Shown piece by piece: positions 1 to 9,861 of a stretch of DNA of 64,000 nt; the first letter of the stretch is position 1, and each line of letters opens with the position of its first letter. The stretch comes from Nitrospira sp. GTDB taxonomy: Bacteria > Nitrospirota > Nitrospiria > Nitrospirales > Nitrospiraceae. The position numbers were made by a program, and so were the translations under genes. Location: NCBI GenBank assembly GCA_016788885.1, contig JAEURX010000018.1, positions 82,948 to 146,947 of the forward strand, read 5' to 3'. The notes beneath the pieces are model-generated. The model was not told the DNA's origin. It made no database searches and saw only the letters and a list, made by a program, of their open reading frames with translations.

Positions 1-310
1 GGTTGAAGGTCAGGTTCACGACCCGGTCATACCGGGCTTCAACCAACGGTGCGGCCCACCGGACCATGTCCTGGTAGAGCGTCACGACATCCTTGGTCTG
101 GGCGCGACTTTCATCCACCAGGCGATGAAAATCAAAGCTGACAATGTGCCGCAGGTGCGGCAGAAGCTTCGCAACGGGAGCGAACCGCTGGTCTACGACC
201 AGATCGACCGCCGCTCCCGGCCATTCGTGCTGGAGGCGCTGAAGCAACGTGCCCATCTGCACAAGATCGCCCATCCGGGTGATATTGATAAGGAGTACTT
301 GCTGGCTCAT
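1..310 (-). CDS. Glycosyltransferase family 9 (heptosyltransferase-like), 3' part beyond window
   Basis: Only the first 103 codons are inside the window. The frame starts at ATG 310, whose ATGA overlaps the stop of the upstream glycosyltransferase gene, so the two are translationally coupled. The N-terminus reads MSQQVLLINITRMGDLVQ, with the hydrophobic strand followed by R-x-GD-x-(V/L)-Q that opens ADP-heptose:LPS heptosyltransferase-type (GT9) enzymes. The same signature opens the gene at 2121-3314. GT9 enzymes transfer heptose or related sugars from a nucleotide donor to a lipid- or protein-linked acceptor on the cytoplasmic side. It is the last visible gene of the long glycan operon. Donor and acceptor cannot be told from the visible part. 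Confidence 0.75.
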   Translation of the reverse strand, partial: MSQQVLLINITRMGDLVQMGTLLQRLQHEWPGAAVDLVVDQRFAPVAKLLPHLRHIVSFDFHRLVDESRAQTKDVVTLYQDMVRWAAPLVEARYDRVVNLTFN

Positions 311-2124
311 AACAGATCGCGTGTCTCGCTCCGGTATTCATCCAACATCAGCACCATCAACTCTTCGCGTTTGAGCGTCGCCGTCGGACCTTTGCCCCGG
401 ATGTGCGCCGCCACATCTTTCAATTCGACACGCTGTCCCGCAGGAAGGCCTTTGAGTAACGTTTCGAGCGGAGTATTCTCAGCACAGCGTTTCAGTAACG
501 AGTCCTGCTGCCGCTCCCCTCGCATCACGGATCCGATGCGGTCCGGCTGAGACAACCCGATCTGTCCCAACAAATCGCGCATTCGATGCACATACGTATG
601 GGCGTTCAACACACGTGCGCGAGCGGCATTCGCCATGGCCTGCCGAGCCGCGGGGTCTGCCAGCCAATGTTGGACCAACCCCGGCACGTCGCCAAAGTCT
701 TTGAATGACACCATCTCCTGTTCACTGAAAAACTCGGGTAGCTGCGAGCGATGATCAACCAACTGGAAGGCACCGCAGGCAGCCAGTTCGAAGGTGCGTG
801 GATTCACGAAATCGGCCTGGGGATCCAAGCCTGCGCCAGTGGTGGAGTGCAGATTCAGATTGATTGCCGTGGCATTGAATACTTTCATGCAGGTCGCCGT
901 ATCGATCCGGGCTCCGTCCAGTTGCAGGACGGAACGGAGATCCCCGGCTCCGTCCCATTCGTTGCCCCAGAGCTTGAAGGACCAGGGCTGGCTGAGCAGC
1001 GCTGGGAACAGTTGGCGGCGATTGGCATACCCGGCACCGACGAACGACACGTCGGCGCCGAACCGGCGCCGGTCTTCCTCCGACAAGACCAAGGGACAAT
1101 GCAGATCCGGGTCGGCCGCCATCGGAAGAAAACTGACCTGCCGCGCACCGGCCTGCCGGAACGCGTCCATACATGCGCCTTGCTGAAACACAAACCAAAA
1201 TTCGTATCCCGGCGCCATTTGCTGCCAATAGGTCAGATGGCGATAGTTCTCGACGAACCACATCGCCGTGAGGAATTTCTTCTTTCGAAGATGTTCGAGG
1301 ACCTGCAACGTCAACGGAGCCTGTGCCATGGAGAGCACGAGATCCGGAGGTGATTCGGCGAGCGTCGCCAAGGTCCATTGGCTCAAGACGTCGGCCATCC
1401 GGCCTTGCATCAATTGGCGGTTGCGTGCGTCTTTGAGTGTGCCCATCACCTCATAACTCGCCGCATGCACGCTATGATCGATCCACTGCACCTTGTGACC
1501 GAGCGTTTCCAATGCCCGTTTCACGTAGCGGGCGATCGGGAGCGATCCTCCGTAGATCGGGCCCACCAGGGCAATGCTCAGTTGCCCGCCGGCCTGGCGG
1601 GCGATCCCCCGTCGCAACGCGTCTTCGAGGGCACAGTGAAACTCGGTATCCCAGGCGGTCGCCGGTGTATAGGATACACAGCGTAGCGGGCGGCCAGTCG
1701 TGCTCAGGCTTTCAGCAATCTCGCTCGGTGATCCCGATAGCCATTGAACCTGTTCGCTCCAAGACTCGAGTTCGCGTACGGCAAGGGCATCGTGCAATTC
1801 ACCGAGGTTGGGAATCAGCACAGCCAGCGACACATCAGACGCCAGCGTGTTTCGAAGGGCCTCGACATGGTAGAGCAACCCTACCCCCGCCACAACGACC
1901 GTTTCCCCCGGTTGACAGGCCGGTGCATGGGTCTCAGCCCAGGTTCGCGCTTCCCGAATGGGATCGTAGGCACTATGAATCCAGCGACCGGCTCGACGCG
2001 CTGAAGGGGGACCGCTTTTCGACGGTTCGATCGTGAGCACTCCGCCGGAAGCGCAGGTGACCGCTGCCGCGAAGTCCTGATTGCGTCTCGCCAGACGCTT
2101 GAGATTCTCGTGAAGCAGACTCAT
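307..2124 (-). CDS. CgeB-like glycosyltransferase, 605 aa
   Basis: The C-terminal third carries the CgeB/glycosyl-transferase-1-like pattern: VSFVGAGYANRR (strand and loop), then VNPRTFELAACGAFQLVD, then a closing helix rich in Ala and Arg ending HTYVHRMRDLL. The middle has VKRALETLGHKVQWID, typical of the first Rossmann half. An in-frame start exists 11 codons upstream (2157). I chose ATG 2124 because it forms an ATGA overlap with the stop of the preceding gene (2121), the arrangement seen at several other junctions here. Its stop overlaps the start of the next GT9 gene by 4 bp. CgeB-like proteins often occur in flagellin or surface-polysaccharide glycosylation clusters. The substrate is unknown. 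Confidence 0.75.
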   Translation of the reverse strand: MSLLHENLKRLARRNQDFAAAVTCASGGVLTIEPSKSGPPSARRAGRWIHSAYDPIREARTWAETHAPACQPGETVVVAGVGLLYHVEALRNTLASDVSLAVLIPNLGELHDALAVRELESWSEQVQWLSGSPSEIAESLSTTGRPLRCVSYTPATAWDTEFHCALEDALRRGIARQAGGQLSIALVGPIYGGSLPIARYVKRALETLGHKVQWIDHSVHAASYEVMGTLKDARNRQLMQGRMADVLSQWTLATLAESPPDLVLSMAQAPLTLQVLEHLRKKKFLTAMWFVENYRHLTYWQQMAPGYEFWFVFQQGACMDAFRQAGARQVSFLPMAADPDLHCPLVLSEEDRRRFGADVSFVGAGYANRRQLFPALLSQPWSFKLWGNEWDGAGDLRSVLQLDGARIDTATCMKVFNATAINLNLHSTTGAGLDPQADFVNPRTFELAACGAFQLVDHRSQLPEFFSEQEMVSFKDFGDVPGLVQHWLADPAARQAMANAARARVLNAHTYVHRMRDLLGQIGLSQPDRIGSVMRGERQQDSLLKRCAENTPLETLLKGLPAGQRVELKDVAAHIRGKGPTATLKREELMVLMLDEYRSETRDLL

Positions 2125-3314
2125 GCGGCCATCGATTCGCAAAGGTCCGGTGCACAAGCTCGCCAGATTTCCACTCGCGAGCGTTCGACTGCGTCGTTAT
2201 CGGAGCCGTCGTCAAAAAATGCTCCCCATCGATCCATCCGACTCCTCCAGAGCATCCAATCAGCCGCACTATGATGCTCGTTGCCGCATATCAGCGCGAG
2301 ACTATCCCTGATCGGCCAGCGTTGAGGTTGTCCATGCGCGGCATGCTGATAGACCCAATGCCCTTCGCCATAGGGACCGGTTTCGTGTACGCGGGCACGT
2401 GAAAAGTACCATCCTATGGCGCGAGTGCCGACCAGCGTGCCGAGATGAAGCGGGCCGGTATCGGCGCCGATGACCCAGCGGCATTTCTGAAGGACGCGCA
2501 TCAACTGGGACACAGTCGTGCGGCCGGTCGCATCCCAGACACGGCCGTGGAGTAACGTGGGGAGTGAGTCCAGAATCGCTCTCGCTGTTTCACGCTCCGT
2601 GCCGCTCCCGATCAGAACGACCTGTCCCTCCCCGGTCTGCGAGAGAAATTCACGAATCCATTGGCTCCATACGGTCGGTGGAACACAACGATCCGCCTCC
2701 CCTGCTCCCGTGGCCAGCGCAACCCACAATCCGCGGCGCTCACCGATCTCGGTCAGGTCGTCCGGGAGTTCGACTGCCGGCGGCACATGCAGCGGCGCCT
2801 GTCCCCGCGGTCTCACTCCGCACATGCCGCACCAGGCATCAGCGAGATGCACACGATTGGCGCCCCGTTCTTTAGCGACGTGTCGCAGATGCTGCGCCCA
2901 TGGGCGTATGTGCGCCTCGATCAGCTCCTGAGCGGTTTCGCGGGAAGAACGGGATGAAAAGAGCTGCGTCATGAGAGAGCTTCGTGCGTGCTGATTGAGT
3001 GGATACACCCGTTCATAGGTGGTGTCGCCGAGTGACGCGATATAGGTCTGCATGGCCTGCAGGGTATCAGTCGGGTTGTCCTGCCAACGATTGGCCCAGG
3101 CCTGCCATTGCGCCCCGTTCCAGGGAATGACGCGGCGGATATGACGGGCTCCCGTCAGGACTGCGATCAGGGGTGCGGCGCAGACGACATCCAATGTCCG
3201 TTCGGGATAGGCTTCCTGCAACGCCTCGATCGCGGGAAGCGTTTGCACCAGATCGCCCAATCGGGCCAACTGGATCACCAGATCGTGGTGCTCCGGTGAG
3301 ACCTCATGCGGCAT
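2121..3314 (-). CDS. Glycosyltransferase family 9 (heptosyltransferase-like), 397 aa
   Basis: The N-terminus has VIQLARLGDLVQTLPAIEAL, the GT9 opening motif, and the C-terminal half has VIGADTGPLHLGTLVGTRAIGWY, the typical GT9 donor-binding segment (residues about 275-300). Length is close to the family norm of 340-400. The ATG at 3314 overlaps the end of the giant glycosyltransferase gene by 11 bp. Members use nucleotide-activated heptose or related sugars, which fits the heptose-activating genes at 15357-17158. Two GT9 genes in one operon suggest at least two such residues in the product. The acceptor is not predictable. Confidence 0.82.
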   Translation of the reverse strand: MPHEVSPEHHDLVIQLARLGDLVQTLPAIEALQEAYPERTLDVVCAAPLIAVLTGARHIRRVIPWNGAQWQAWANRWQDNPTDTLQAMQTYIASLGDTTYERVYPLNQHARSSLMTQLFSSRSSRETAQELIEAHIRPWAQHLRHVAKERGANRVHLADAWCGMCGVRPRGQAPLHVPPAVELPDDLTEIGERRGLWVALATGAGEADRCVPPTVWSQWIREFLSQTGEGQVVLIGSGTERETARAILDSLPTLLHGRVWDATGRTTVSQLMRVLQKCRWVIGADTGPLHLGTLVGTRAIGWYFSRARVHETGPYGEGHWVYQHAAHGQPQRWPIRDSLALICGNEHHSAADWMLWRSRMDRWGAFFDDGSDNDAVERSRVEIWRACAPDLCESMAA

Positions 3315-6300
3315 GGTTCGGCACCAGGGGGCGTTCGGGTTCGGCGAGGTGTTTTGCCAACTCGTCCATGCCCTCGAACGTCGGGACTATGGCACGCAAC
3401 CAGTCATATTCTCGCCGCGCATCTGCTCGACGTCCTGCTCTCAAGAGTACTCCGGCCAGGGCAAAACGCATAGCGATATTGCCTGGATTGCGGGCAAGAA
3501 ATGAGGCGAGGCTCGACGCCAGGGCATCCCAGCGTTGGAGCATCGTGCCGCATTTGAGCATCCAATGCATGCATTCTTCGTCATCGGGATGATCGGCACA
3601 CAGATCTGCTACGTGAGACCAGGCGGCCTCAGCCCGATTGTCACCCATCGCCGCCATGACCAGGCCTAGCATGGCCTTCCGAGGATTCGCGCCGGATTGT
3701 TTCGCCCGTTCGAACGCCTGTTCCGCGTCGCGATAGGCATTGAGCTGCATGGCAAGAATGCCGCGCAGGAGCCACCCTTCCCCATGTGCCGGTTCTGTCT
3801 GCAGCAGCGCAGTCACATGATTATCCGCTTCTTTCATGGCGCCGGTTTCCAATGCCTGTTTCGCCAAAGCCAATCGAGCCTGCGGATCATTTTTCAACTG
3901 AAGCACACGTCTCCAGATAGGAGAGGCCAGTTCTGGATGGCCGATACTTTCACTGAGTGACGCCCCCCAGCGAAGAATCCAGACATCGTCAGGCCACTGG
4001 TCGACGTGCGAAAGCAACGCGACCATTTTTTGCTGATCCTTGCTCGCCGTCGCCCGCTGGAGGTCGGCGACGAGTGCCCGTTCCGCCCGAACCGCGGGAT
4101 CGGTAATGAGGTACAGCGTGTACCCGAGGAGGCGCTCTTTGAGATGGGTATGCACAGAATAGCCATCGTCGAAGTGCAACCGATCTTCGTCCGTCACCCA
4201 CCAGCAACGGCCCCAGCGCTCCCGAAAACGGATGGTGTTCTCTTCGTCGTGTGTCTTCCGTCCGGGTGTACGGCTTTCCAAATGAATGACCGTGCTCTGA
4301 GGCTGGTAGACGATTTTCCAGTTCTTTTCACCCAGTTTGAGACACAGATCGACGTCTTCGAATCCGTTCTTGTAGCCCTCATCGAATCCCCCGACCTGCG
4401 CGAATGCCTGCCGGCGGATGAGCATGCAGGCGGCGGTGACGCATTGCAGCTCGCGGCGGCGCGAGACAAAGGGCGCGTCTGCCGGAACTCCCGGATACAT
4501 ATGGTAGGGCATCAGGAACTCACGCGAGAATGCGACTCCCGCATGTTGAATCGTGCCGTCTTCATACAACAGTTTGCTTCCCACTACCGCCACATCGGAA
4601 TGGGCCTGTACCTCGTCGACAAGGGCGCTGAGCCATCCAGCCTGCGGAATGGTATCGTTGTTCAGGAACACGAGGTATTCACCTTTGGCCGCCCGAGCCC
4701 CTTGGTTGCAGGCTTTCGCAAATCCGAGGTTCTCGTCGTTGGTGATCACGGTGACATCGCCACTCAGGCCGGCGAGAAACGCCGGAGTTCCGTCCGTCGA
4801 GTGGTTATCCACCAGGATGACTTCGTAGGAGACGCCGTGCGTGACCTCCGCCAGAGCCATCAAACATTGCGTGGTGAGGGCCAGGTTGTTCCATACGGGA
4901 ATGATAATGGAGCAATCGAACGTCTTGGCTTGGGCGTCGGATCGCATGCCTTCCAATTTCTTTTGCTGCGCCTCCAGCACGCCGGCTATGCGATCCGTAT
5001 ACGGCCGGTATTTTCTATAGATGATTTCGGTCGTGCGTCGGTAGGTGTCGCTCGTGCTGCTGGTCATCGATGACCCATCGCGACGCCAAGTGAACGCCGC
5101 GGTGGTGTGCTTGATGTGGAGAAACGGATAGATCGTCGCCATCCGGATCCAGAGATCCCAATCTTCATGCGCGAACAGCGATTCGTCGAACATGCCAACC
5201 TGTTCGAGGCAGGCTTTTTCATGCATGACACAAAGCACCGGGAAATAGTTGCACAACAGAAGATCGATACAGTTGAAGTCGTGCGAATACGGGATATCTC
5301 GTCCGGTCACCACGTATTGATCGCCCTGCCGTACTTCATGGATACGCCAGGCATCCGTATAGGCGAACTTATGCTCGCCGCCTTGTAGGGCCGTGACCAG
5401 GGTGTGCAGATGGTCCGGGAGGTAGGTGTCATCGTCGTCGAGATAGGCAATATAGATGCCTTTGGCTGCCCGAATTCCCGTATTGCGAGCCGCTGCCAGT
5501 CCACGGTTGTGATCGTGCCGGATCGTCGTGATACGACCGTTCTTATTGAGCGGGGCGATCACCTCGTTCACATCAACCGTACCGTCGTTGACGACGATGA
5601 TCTCAAAATCCTGATACGTTTGGGCCAGCACACTATTGAGCGCGACCTGCAATCGCTCAGGCCGATTGTATGTGGGCACGATGACGGAGACCATCGGCGG
5701 ACGCGTAAACGAAAGCACGGGTGAGGCACCCCGACGCTGACAGGCCCATATCTGATAGATGGGTACGAGCGTCTGCTTGGCAAAATCGGCCGGGGTCGGC
5801 GCAGGGATATATCGCAGCGAGGGAATTTCGCAGTGCACCCGCTCCAGGCCGAGTTCAGAGAATCCTTGCGTCGTGAAGATGTCACGCAGTTGTGCTTCTG
5901 TGACCCAATCCTCAACCGGTTGACTGGGTGGCGCGATCGTTTTCCACTGTTCCCACATCTCTCCGCGGGGTGTCGTCAGAATGACATAGCCATCCGGCTT
6001 CAGGAGCATGCCCAATTCCGCGACAAATTCCTCTTTCCGGCCGTGCGGAATATGTTCGATGACTTCGGAGCAGAGGATGACATCGTAGGGCGCAAAATCC
6101 GGTCGAGTGAGCACATTCTGAGCAACGCCCACTTCGAACCGTAAGTGCGGAAACAACCGCCGCGCGTGCTCGATCACGCCAGCTACGGGCTCGATGCCTT
6201 CGCAGGTGCCATACGCCGTCGCCAAGTTCGTCAGCCAACCGCGCCCGCATCCGACATCCAGGATGCGCAGTTGCCGGTCAGGATCCGCCTGACGCACGCG

Positions 6301-9300
6301 GCGAAGCAGATATTCCAGAAATGCAGCGATCTTGCTCCAACGCGCTGCTTCCTCATGGTTGGGGCCAGGAGAAGACCACCCCCGACTGTTGACGAACATG
6401 TCGATGTAAAATTGATCCTGCTGTTTCTGCTCTTGAGGCGTCGGCGCCGAATCCGGTAAGGCTCGACGGCCTGCCGAGGCTAGCGGTGCATGATTCAACC
6501 CGTCCATCACGACCCCTTTCGTTTCGACCTGTCGCCTTGAAGAGGGCGATGCTCCTAAGGATTCGGCTCGCGCCAAGAGATGGCGGAATTGTTCACGAAG
6601 CGCGTCACGGCGCTGCGCGATGAAAACCGGTGTGGCAAAGGAATGGGAGATCGGCCGGCCCTCGACCAATGCTTCCCAGGCCGTTAACACGGTCGTCCAA
6701 TCATGCGATTGCGCCCAGTGCTCTCGACCAAGCCGACCGAGCTCCGCACAGAACTCTGGATGCTGCTTGAGCAACCGTACGGCAGGGCCGAAGTGCGACA
6801 GAGGAAGCACCAGTCCGCCGGCGTGCTCAGTGGCTGTTCCACAATCCGGCGTGGCGAGCCATGGTCGGCCAGCGCTCATCGCCTCCAGCAGGCAGAGCGG
6901 CGAGACTTCCGCATGCGAGGCCAGCACCACGAGATCAGCTGCAGTCAACGCCGAGGCGACATCGGCGTAATCCAAGCCTGCAAGCAGCCGGACATCCGGT
7001 CGGGACGTCAGGCGGGCCTTCACGGCCTCGACGTACTCGATATCAGGCGTGTCATTCCCGATCAAGACCAGTTGAACCCCTTGAGGAAGCTGCTCCAGTG
7101 CATCGAGCAACCCCAGATGATTTTTGACGGTGTAGAGATTGGCGAGGTGAATCACCAGGAATGTCTCGCGGGCGATCCCGTATCTCTGTCTGAAATCCTC
7201 CTTGGGCGCGAGTGTCGCAGTGCCGTTCGGAATGACGCAGGTCGGAATGTTTCGTTCGCGAAAAAACTGTTCATCGTATCCCTTGCCGCCGAACGTGACG
7301 ACGGCGTGCACCCGTTTCCCCAATTGGGACAACATGGCCCGCCCCTGCTCGCTCCCCTGCAACGATTCATCAATTTCTTTGTTGATCGTGGGTTGTAGAA
7401 TGAATCGCGTGGGGCAATTCTTCGAAATTGCCAGGGGGGCATAAAACATCAGATGCAGCGGGGCACCGAGCAGGATACAGGCTCCGTATTGCCCCGATTC
7501 AAGCAACCGCTTCACTTCCAGCAGGGAGTGGCGGCTGGTGGTTTCAAAATCGTCGGGGAAGGTGAGATCAATGATGGGAATGTCACGATGCGATTTCGCC
7601 TTGCGCACAGAGAGCGCATAGGTCGCGACTTCGACGGCATGCCCCCGAGATTTCAAGCCGATGGCGAGTGTCTCCGCCACTTTTTCCACACCGCCTACGG
7701 ACGGCCAAAAATAGGGCGTGACGATGAGAATGCGCATCGCCGCATGCGTTTTCGACTGCGGCGATGCGGCAGGACTCACGAGTGTCCGCAGTGTCGACGT
7801 TTTCTCGACAGTCGTCTCCTTTTTCCAATGGACTTCCTCTGGCGTCAGAGGTCTATTCGTGACCGGGGTCGTGCTGCGGTTGGCATCATAGGGCTGGCTC
7901 ACCGGCGGAGTGTGGCGGAACAGCCGTGAGAAGACGTCCAGTTCCTTCAGAGCATAGTCTCGCGCATCTTTTTCACGGTCGACTGAGCGAGGCCCCTCGA
8001 TAATCCCATGTGCAGCACCAAGCAGGGCAAACAGCGCCAGTTGATCTCCTGTCGCTCGAAACTGGTCTGCTTTTCGCCGGATGTCGGAGGTCAGGGTATT
8101 CCACTGACGGATGTCCTTTTCATACATCGTCTTATACCGACGGTAGATGGTCTCCGGTGTGTAGACAGTTCCGTGCCGGCCCAGGACCTCCGGATGCAGG
8201 ATCCAGCGCACGCCGCGCTGACCCATCTGTTCGAGCAAATCCATCTCACTCGCCTTGACATTCTGGAAGGCGAAGGGCTTCATGGCCGCCGTGCGATAGA
8301 TTTTGATGCCTTGAATCGGGCAGGCGCGATCCTCATCGAAGAGATGAAAACAGATCATACCGACGTCGGCGGGCGCGCGCCGCATCGCGGTTTCCATCGT
8401 TGTGACGGCATCGGGATTGAGCATCATGTCTTCATCAACTTGGATGAAGTACTCGCTCCTGCAATCCGCGATCATTTTCTGAGCCGCTGCGCTGAACGGG
8501 GTGACGTTGCGGATGATCTCGACGCGAAACGGACCGCCCTGCTGGGCATCCACTGCCGCCTTGCAGGCCGGATACGCCGGATCGTCGACCGTCAGCACAT
8601 ACACCGTGGTGGCCGGCGTTGATGGCAGCTCTCTCGTACCTGGTGCATGTTTCTGCAGGATCTCTTTCGCCCCCGCTGAGCCGTCCACTCCGGCTGCTGT
8701 GTCGGCCCCCTCGCGATTGAAACTGGGCACCTGCCCCGTCTGAATCCATGACAGCAGTTGCCATGCACGGTATTCCGAGGTATGCGATCGGAGCACTTCT
8801 GCCCGCGCTGCGCCGGCGAGTGCTTGTGCGTAGTCGGCATCATCCGCCACCCGAGCGAGATGGTCTGCCAGTACGGCTGGCTGGTCTTTGGGATACAACA
8901 AAATCTCCTGCCCATCCCGGAACAGGCTCTTGGTAAGCGGCCGGCCTTGAATCTCCCACGAAATTGCCGGCCGCCCTGCTGCCATCGCTTCCACCACACG
9001 CCCGGCATAGGCTTGAAAGAGACTCGGGAGATTGACGATCGCGCTCCAGCGTTTCAGACTTGTCAGCCAATTAACAAAGATCTCCTCCCTCAATTGGCGA
9101 CACTGACCGACATATTCCGTCAACGCGACCTGATCTGGCCGCCCCCGCTGCAACTGTCCGGCCATGCGCTGGTGTAAGAGATCGAACCGTGCAGGGAATT
9201 CCGTTCCGGTTTCGGCCGATGGAGGGTGGACCAGTCGATCTTTCAGGCGCGGATGTTTCAGCCAGGTATTCCTCTCCCCATAGAGTTCTCCATAAAACGC

Positions 9301-9837
9301 CGCTTCACGGCGAACCGGTTGCGCGATGGTCGGTGTGACAAAACGAGCAGGCACGGCCTGGAGCCAGAAAGTAGCGCGGGTGCGTCCCGCTTCGTTGAAT
9401 GCCTCAGCATCCAACTCGTCCGCCGACAGGATATGCGTCATATATCTTGCCTGACGCTCCACGAACTCCAGCCGTTCTCCTAAATGAGGCCAGCGGCGGC
9501 AGTCTTCCTCGCTATACCGCAGCGACTCCATGAGGACGCCGACTCGCACAGGGGCTAACCCGGCCACCCATTCCAGAAACCCCTCAGAATAGCGATTATG
9601 GACGAGCCAGACCCATACCTGGTCGAACTGTTGACCGGCGAGAAGCGACTTGGCGTGATACAGCCAAGACTGTGGGGACGTATCCGAGACATGGGCCAGT
9701 GCCGGGAGAGTCACACAGTCGCACCCATTGGCTCGAAGTCCGTCCTCGACGGCGAAATTGCCCACGTAGGACCAGGCTTTCGCTTGCGCCCACGTGTCAA
9801 ACTCCAATTGCACCAGCAGAATTTTTGGCTGTGCCAT
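3304..9837 (-). CDS. Giant multidomain glycosyltransferase/methyltransferase with TPR tail, about 2177 aa
   Basis: One uninterrupted frame holds at least six modules (approximate residues). 1-375: CgeB-like glycosyltransferase with RVVEAMAAGRPAI. 410-620: GT2-like domain with QVDEDMML as acidic metal site. 700-1085: GT4 domain starting RILIVTPYFWPSVGGVEK, with LLEAMSAGRP. 1150-1360: SAM-dependent methyltransferase with ILDVGCGRGW (about 1190) and CSEVIEHIPHG. 1380-1600: GT2 with VSVIVPTYNRP and AYLDDDDT. 1640-1870: GT2 with SIIIPVWNN, FLNNDT and GFEDVDLCLKLG. From about 1930 to the end: helical TPR-like repeats. A GTG at 9855 is possible, but ATG 9837 has GGAGAG five bases upstream, so I prefer it. 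Linkers between modules are rich in Ser, Pro and Ala. It probably builds most of an oligosaccharide from one scaffold and adds a methyl group. TPRs may bind a protein acceptor such as flagellin, which is inference. Confidence 0.85.
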   Translation of the reverse strand: MAQPKILLVQLEFDTWAQAKAWSYVGNFAVEDGLRANGCDCVTLPALAHVSDTSPQSWLYHAKSLLAGQQFDQVWVWLVHNRYSEGFLEWVAGLAPVRVGVLMESLRYSEEDCRRWPHLGERLEFVERQARYMTHILSADELDAEAFNEAGRTRATFWLQAVPARFVTPTIAQPVRREAAFYGELYGERNTWLKHPRLKDRLVHPPSAETGTEFPARFDLLHQRMAGQLQRGRPDQVALTEYVGQCRQLREEIFVNWLTSLKRWSAIVNLPSLFQAYAGRVVEAMAAGRPAISWEIQGRPLTKSLFRDGQEILLYPKDQPAVLADHLARVADDADYAQALAGAARAEVLRSHTSEYRAWQLLSWIQTGQVPSFNREGADTAAGVDGSAGAKEILQKHAPGTRELPSTPATTVYVLTVDDPAYPACKAAVDAQQGGPFRVEIIRNVTPFSAAAQKMIADCRSEYFIQVDEDMMLNPDAVTTMETAMRRAPADVGMICFHLFDEDRACPIQGIKIYRTAAMKPFAFQNVKASEMDLLEQMGQRGVRWILHPEVLGRHGTVYTPETIYRRYKTMYEKDIRQWNTLTSDIRRKADQFRATGDQLALFALLGAAHGIIEGPRSVDREKDARDYALKELDVFSRLFRHTPPVSQPYDANRSTTPVTNRPLTPEEVHWKKETTVEKTSTLRTLVSPAASPQSKTHAAMRILIVTPYFWPSVGGVEKVAETLAIGLKSRGHAVEVATYALSVRKAKSHRDIPIIDLTFPDDFETTSRHSLLEVKRLLESGQYGACILLGAPLHLMFYAPLAISKNCPTRFILQPTINKEIDESLQGSEQGRAMLSQLGKRVHAVVTFGGKGYDEQFFRERNIPTCVIPNGTATLAPKEDFRQRYGIARETFLVIHLANLYTVKNHLGLLDALEQLPQGVQLVLIGNDTPDIEYVEAVKARLTSRPDVRLLAGLDYADVASALTAADLVVLASHAEVSPLCLLEAMSAGRPWLATPDCGTATEHAGGLVLPLSHFGPAVRLLKQHPEFCAELGRLGREHWAQSHDWTTVLTAWEALVEGRPISHSFATPVFIAQRRDALREQFRHLLARAESLGASPSSRRQVETKGVVMDGLNHAPLASAGRRALPDSAPTPQEQKQQDQFYIDMFVNSRGWSSPGPNHEEAARWSKIAAFLEYLLRRVRQADPDRQLRILDVGCGRGWLTNLATAYGTCEGIEPVAGVIEHARRLFPHLRFEVGVAQNVLTRPDFAPYDVILCSEVIEHIPHGRKEEFVAELGMLLKPDGYVILTTPRGEMWEQWKTIAPPSQPVEDWVTEAQLRDIFTTQGFSELGLERVHCEIPSLRYIPAPTPADFAKQTLVPIYQIWACQRRGASPVLSFTRPPMVSVIVPTYNRPERLQVALNSVLAQTYQDFEIIVVNDGTVDVNEVIAPLNKNGRITTIRHDHNRGLAAARNTGIRAAKGIYIAYLDDDDTYLPDHLHTLVTALQGGEHKFAYTDAWRIHEVRQGDQYVVTGRDIPYSHDFNCIDLLLCNYFPVLCVMHEKACLEQVGMFDESLFAHEDWDLWIRMATIYPFLHIKHTTAAFTWRRDGSSMTSSTSDTYRRTTEIIYRKYRPYTDRIAGVLEAQQKKLEGMRSDAQAKTFDCSIIIPVWNNLALTTQCLMALAEVTHGVSYEVILVDNHSTDGTPAFLAGLSGDVTVITNDENLGFAKACNQGARAAKGEYLVFLNNDTIPQAGWLSALVDEVQAHSDVAVVGSKLLYEDGTIQHAGVAFSREFLMPYHMYPGVPADAPFVSRRRELQCVTAACMLIRRQAFAQVGGFDEGYKNGFEDVDLCLKLGEKNWKIVYQPQSTVIHLESRTPGRKTHDEENTIRFRERWGRCWWVTDEDRLHFDDGYSVHTHLKERLLGYTLYLITDPAVRAERALVADLQRATASKDQQKMVALLSHVDQWPDDVWILRWGASLSESIGHPELASPIWRRVLQLKNDPQARLALAKQALETGAMKEADNHVTALLQTEPAHGEGWLLRGILAMQLNAYRDAEQAFERAKQSGANPRKAMLGLVMAAMGDNRAEAAWSHVADLCADHPDDEECMHWMLKCGTMLQRWDALASSLASFLARNPGNIAMRFALAGVLLRAGRRADARREYDWLRAIVPTFEGMDELAKHLAEPERPLVPNHAA

Positions 9838-9861
9838 GAACTCTCCGTCTCTCACATCACC

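Noticed and set aside
4006..5073. A 355-codon open frame on the plus strand
   Set aside because: It lies wholly antisense to the giant glycosyltransferase gene, whose frame shows clear GT2 motifs there. It has no ribosome site and no family features.
3304..9837. Idea that the giant glycosyltransferase gene is an assembly artefact of joined genes
   Set aside because: The frame is continuous with consistent composition and plausible linkers, and both ends couple normally to the neighbours. Only long reads could settle it, so it is kept as one gene.
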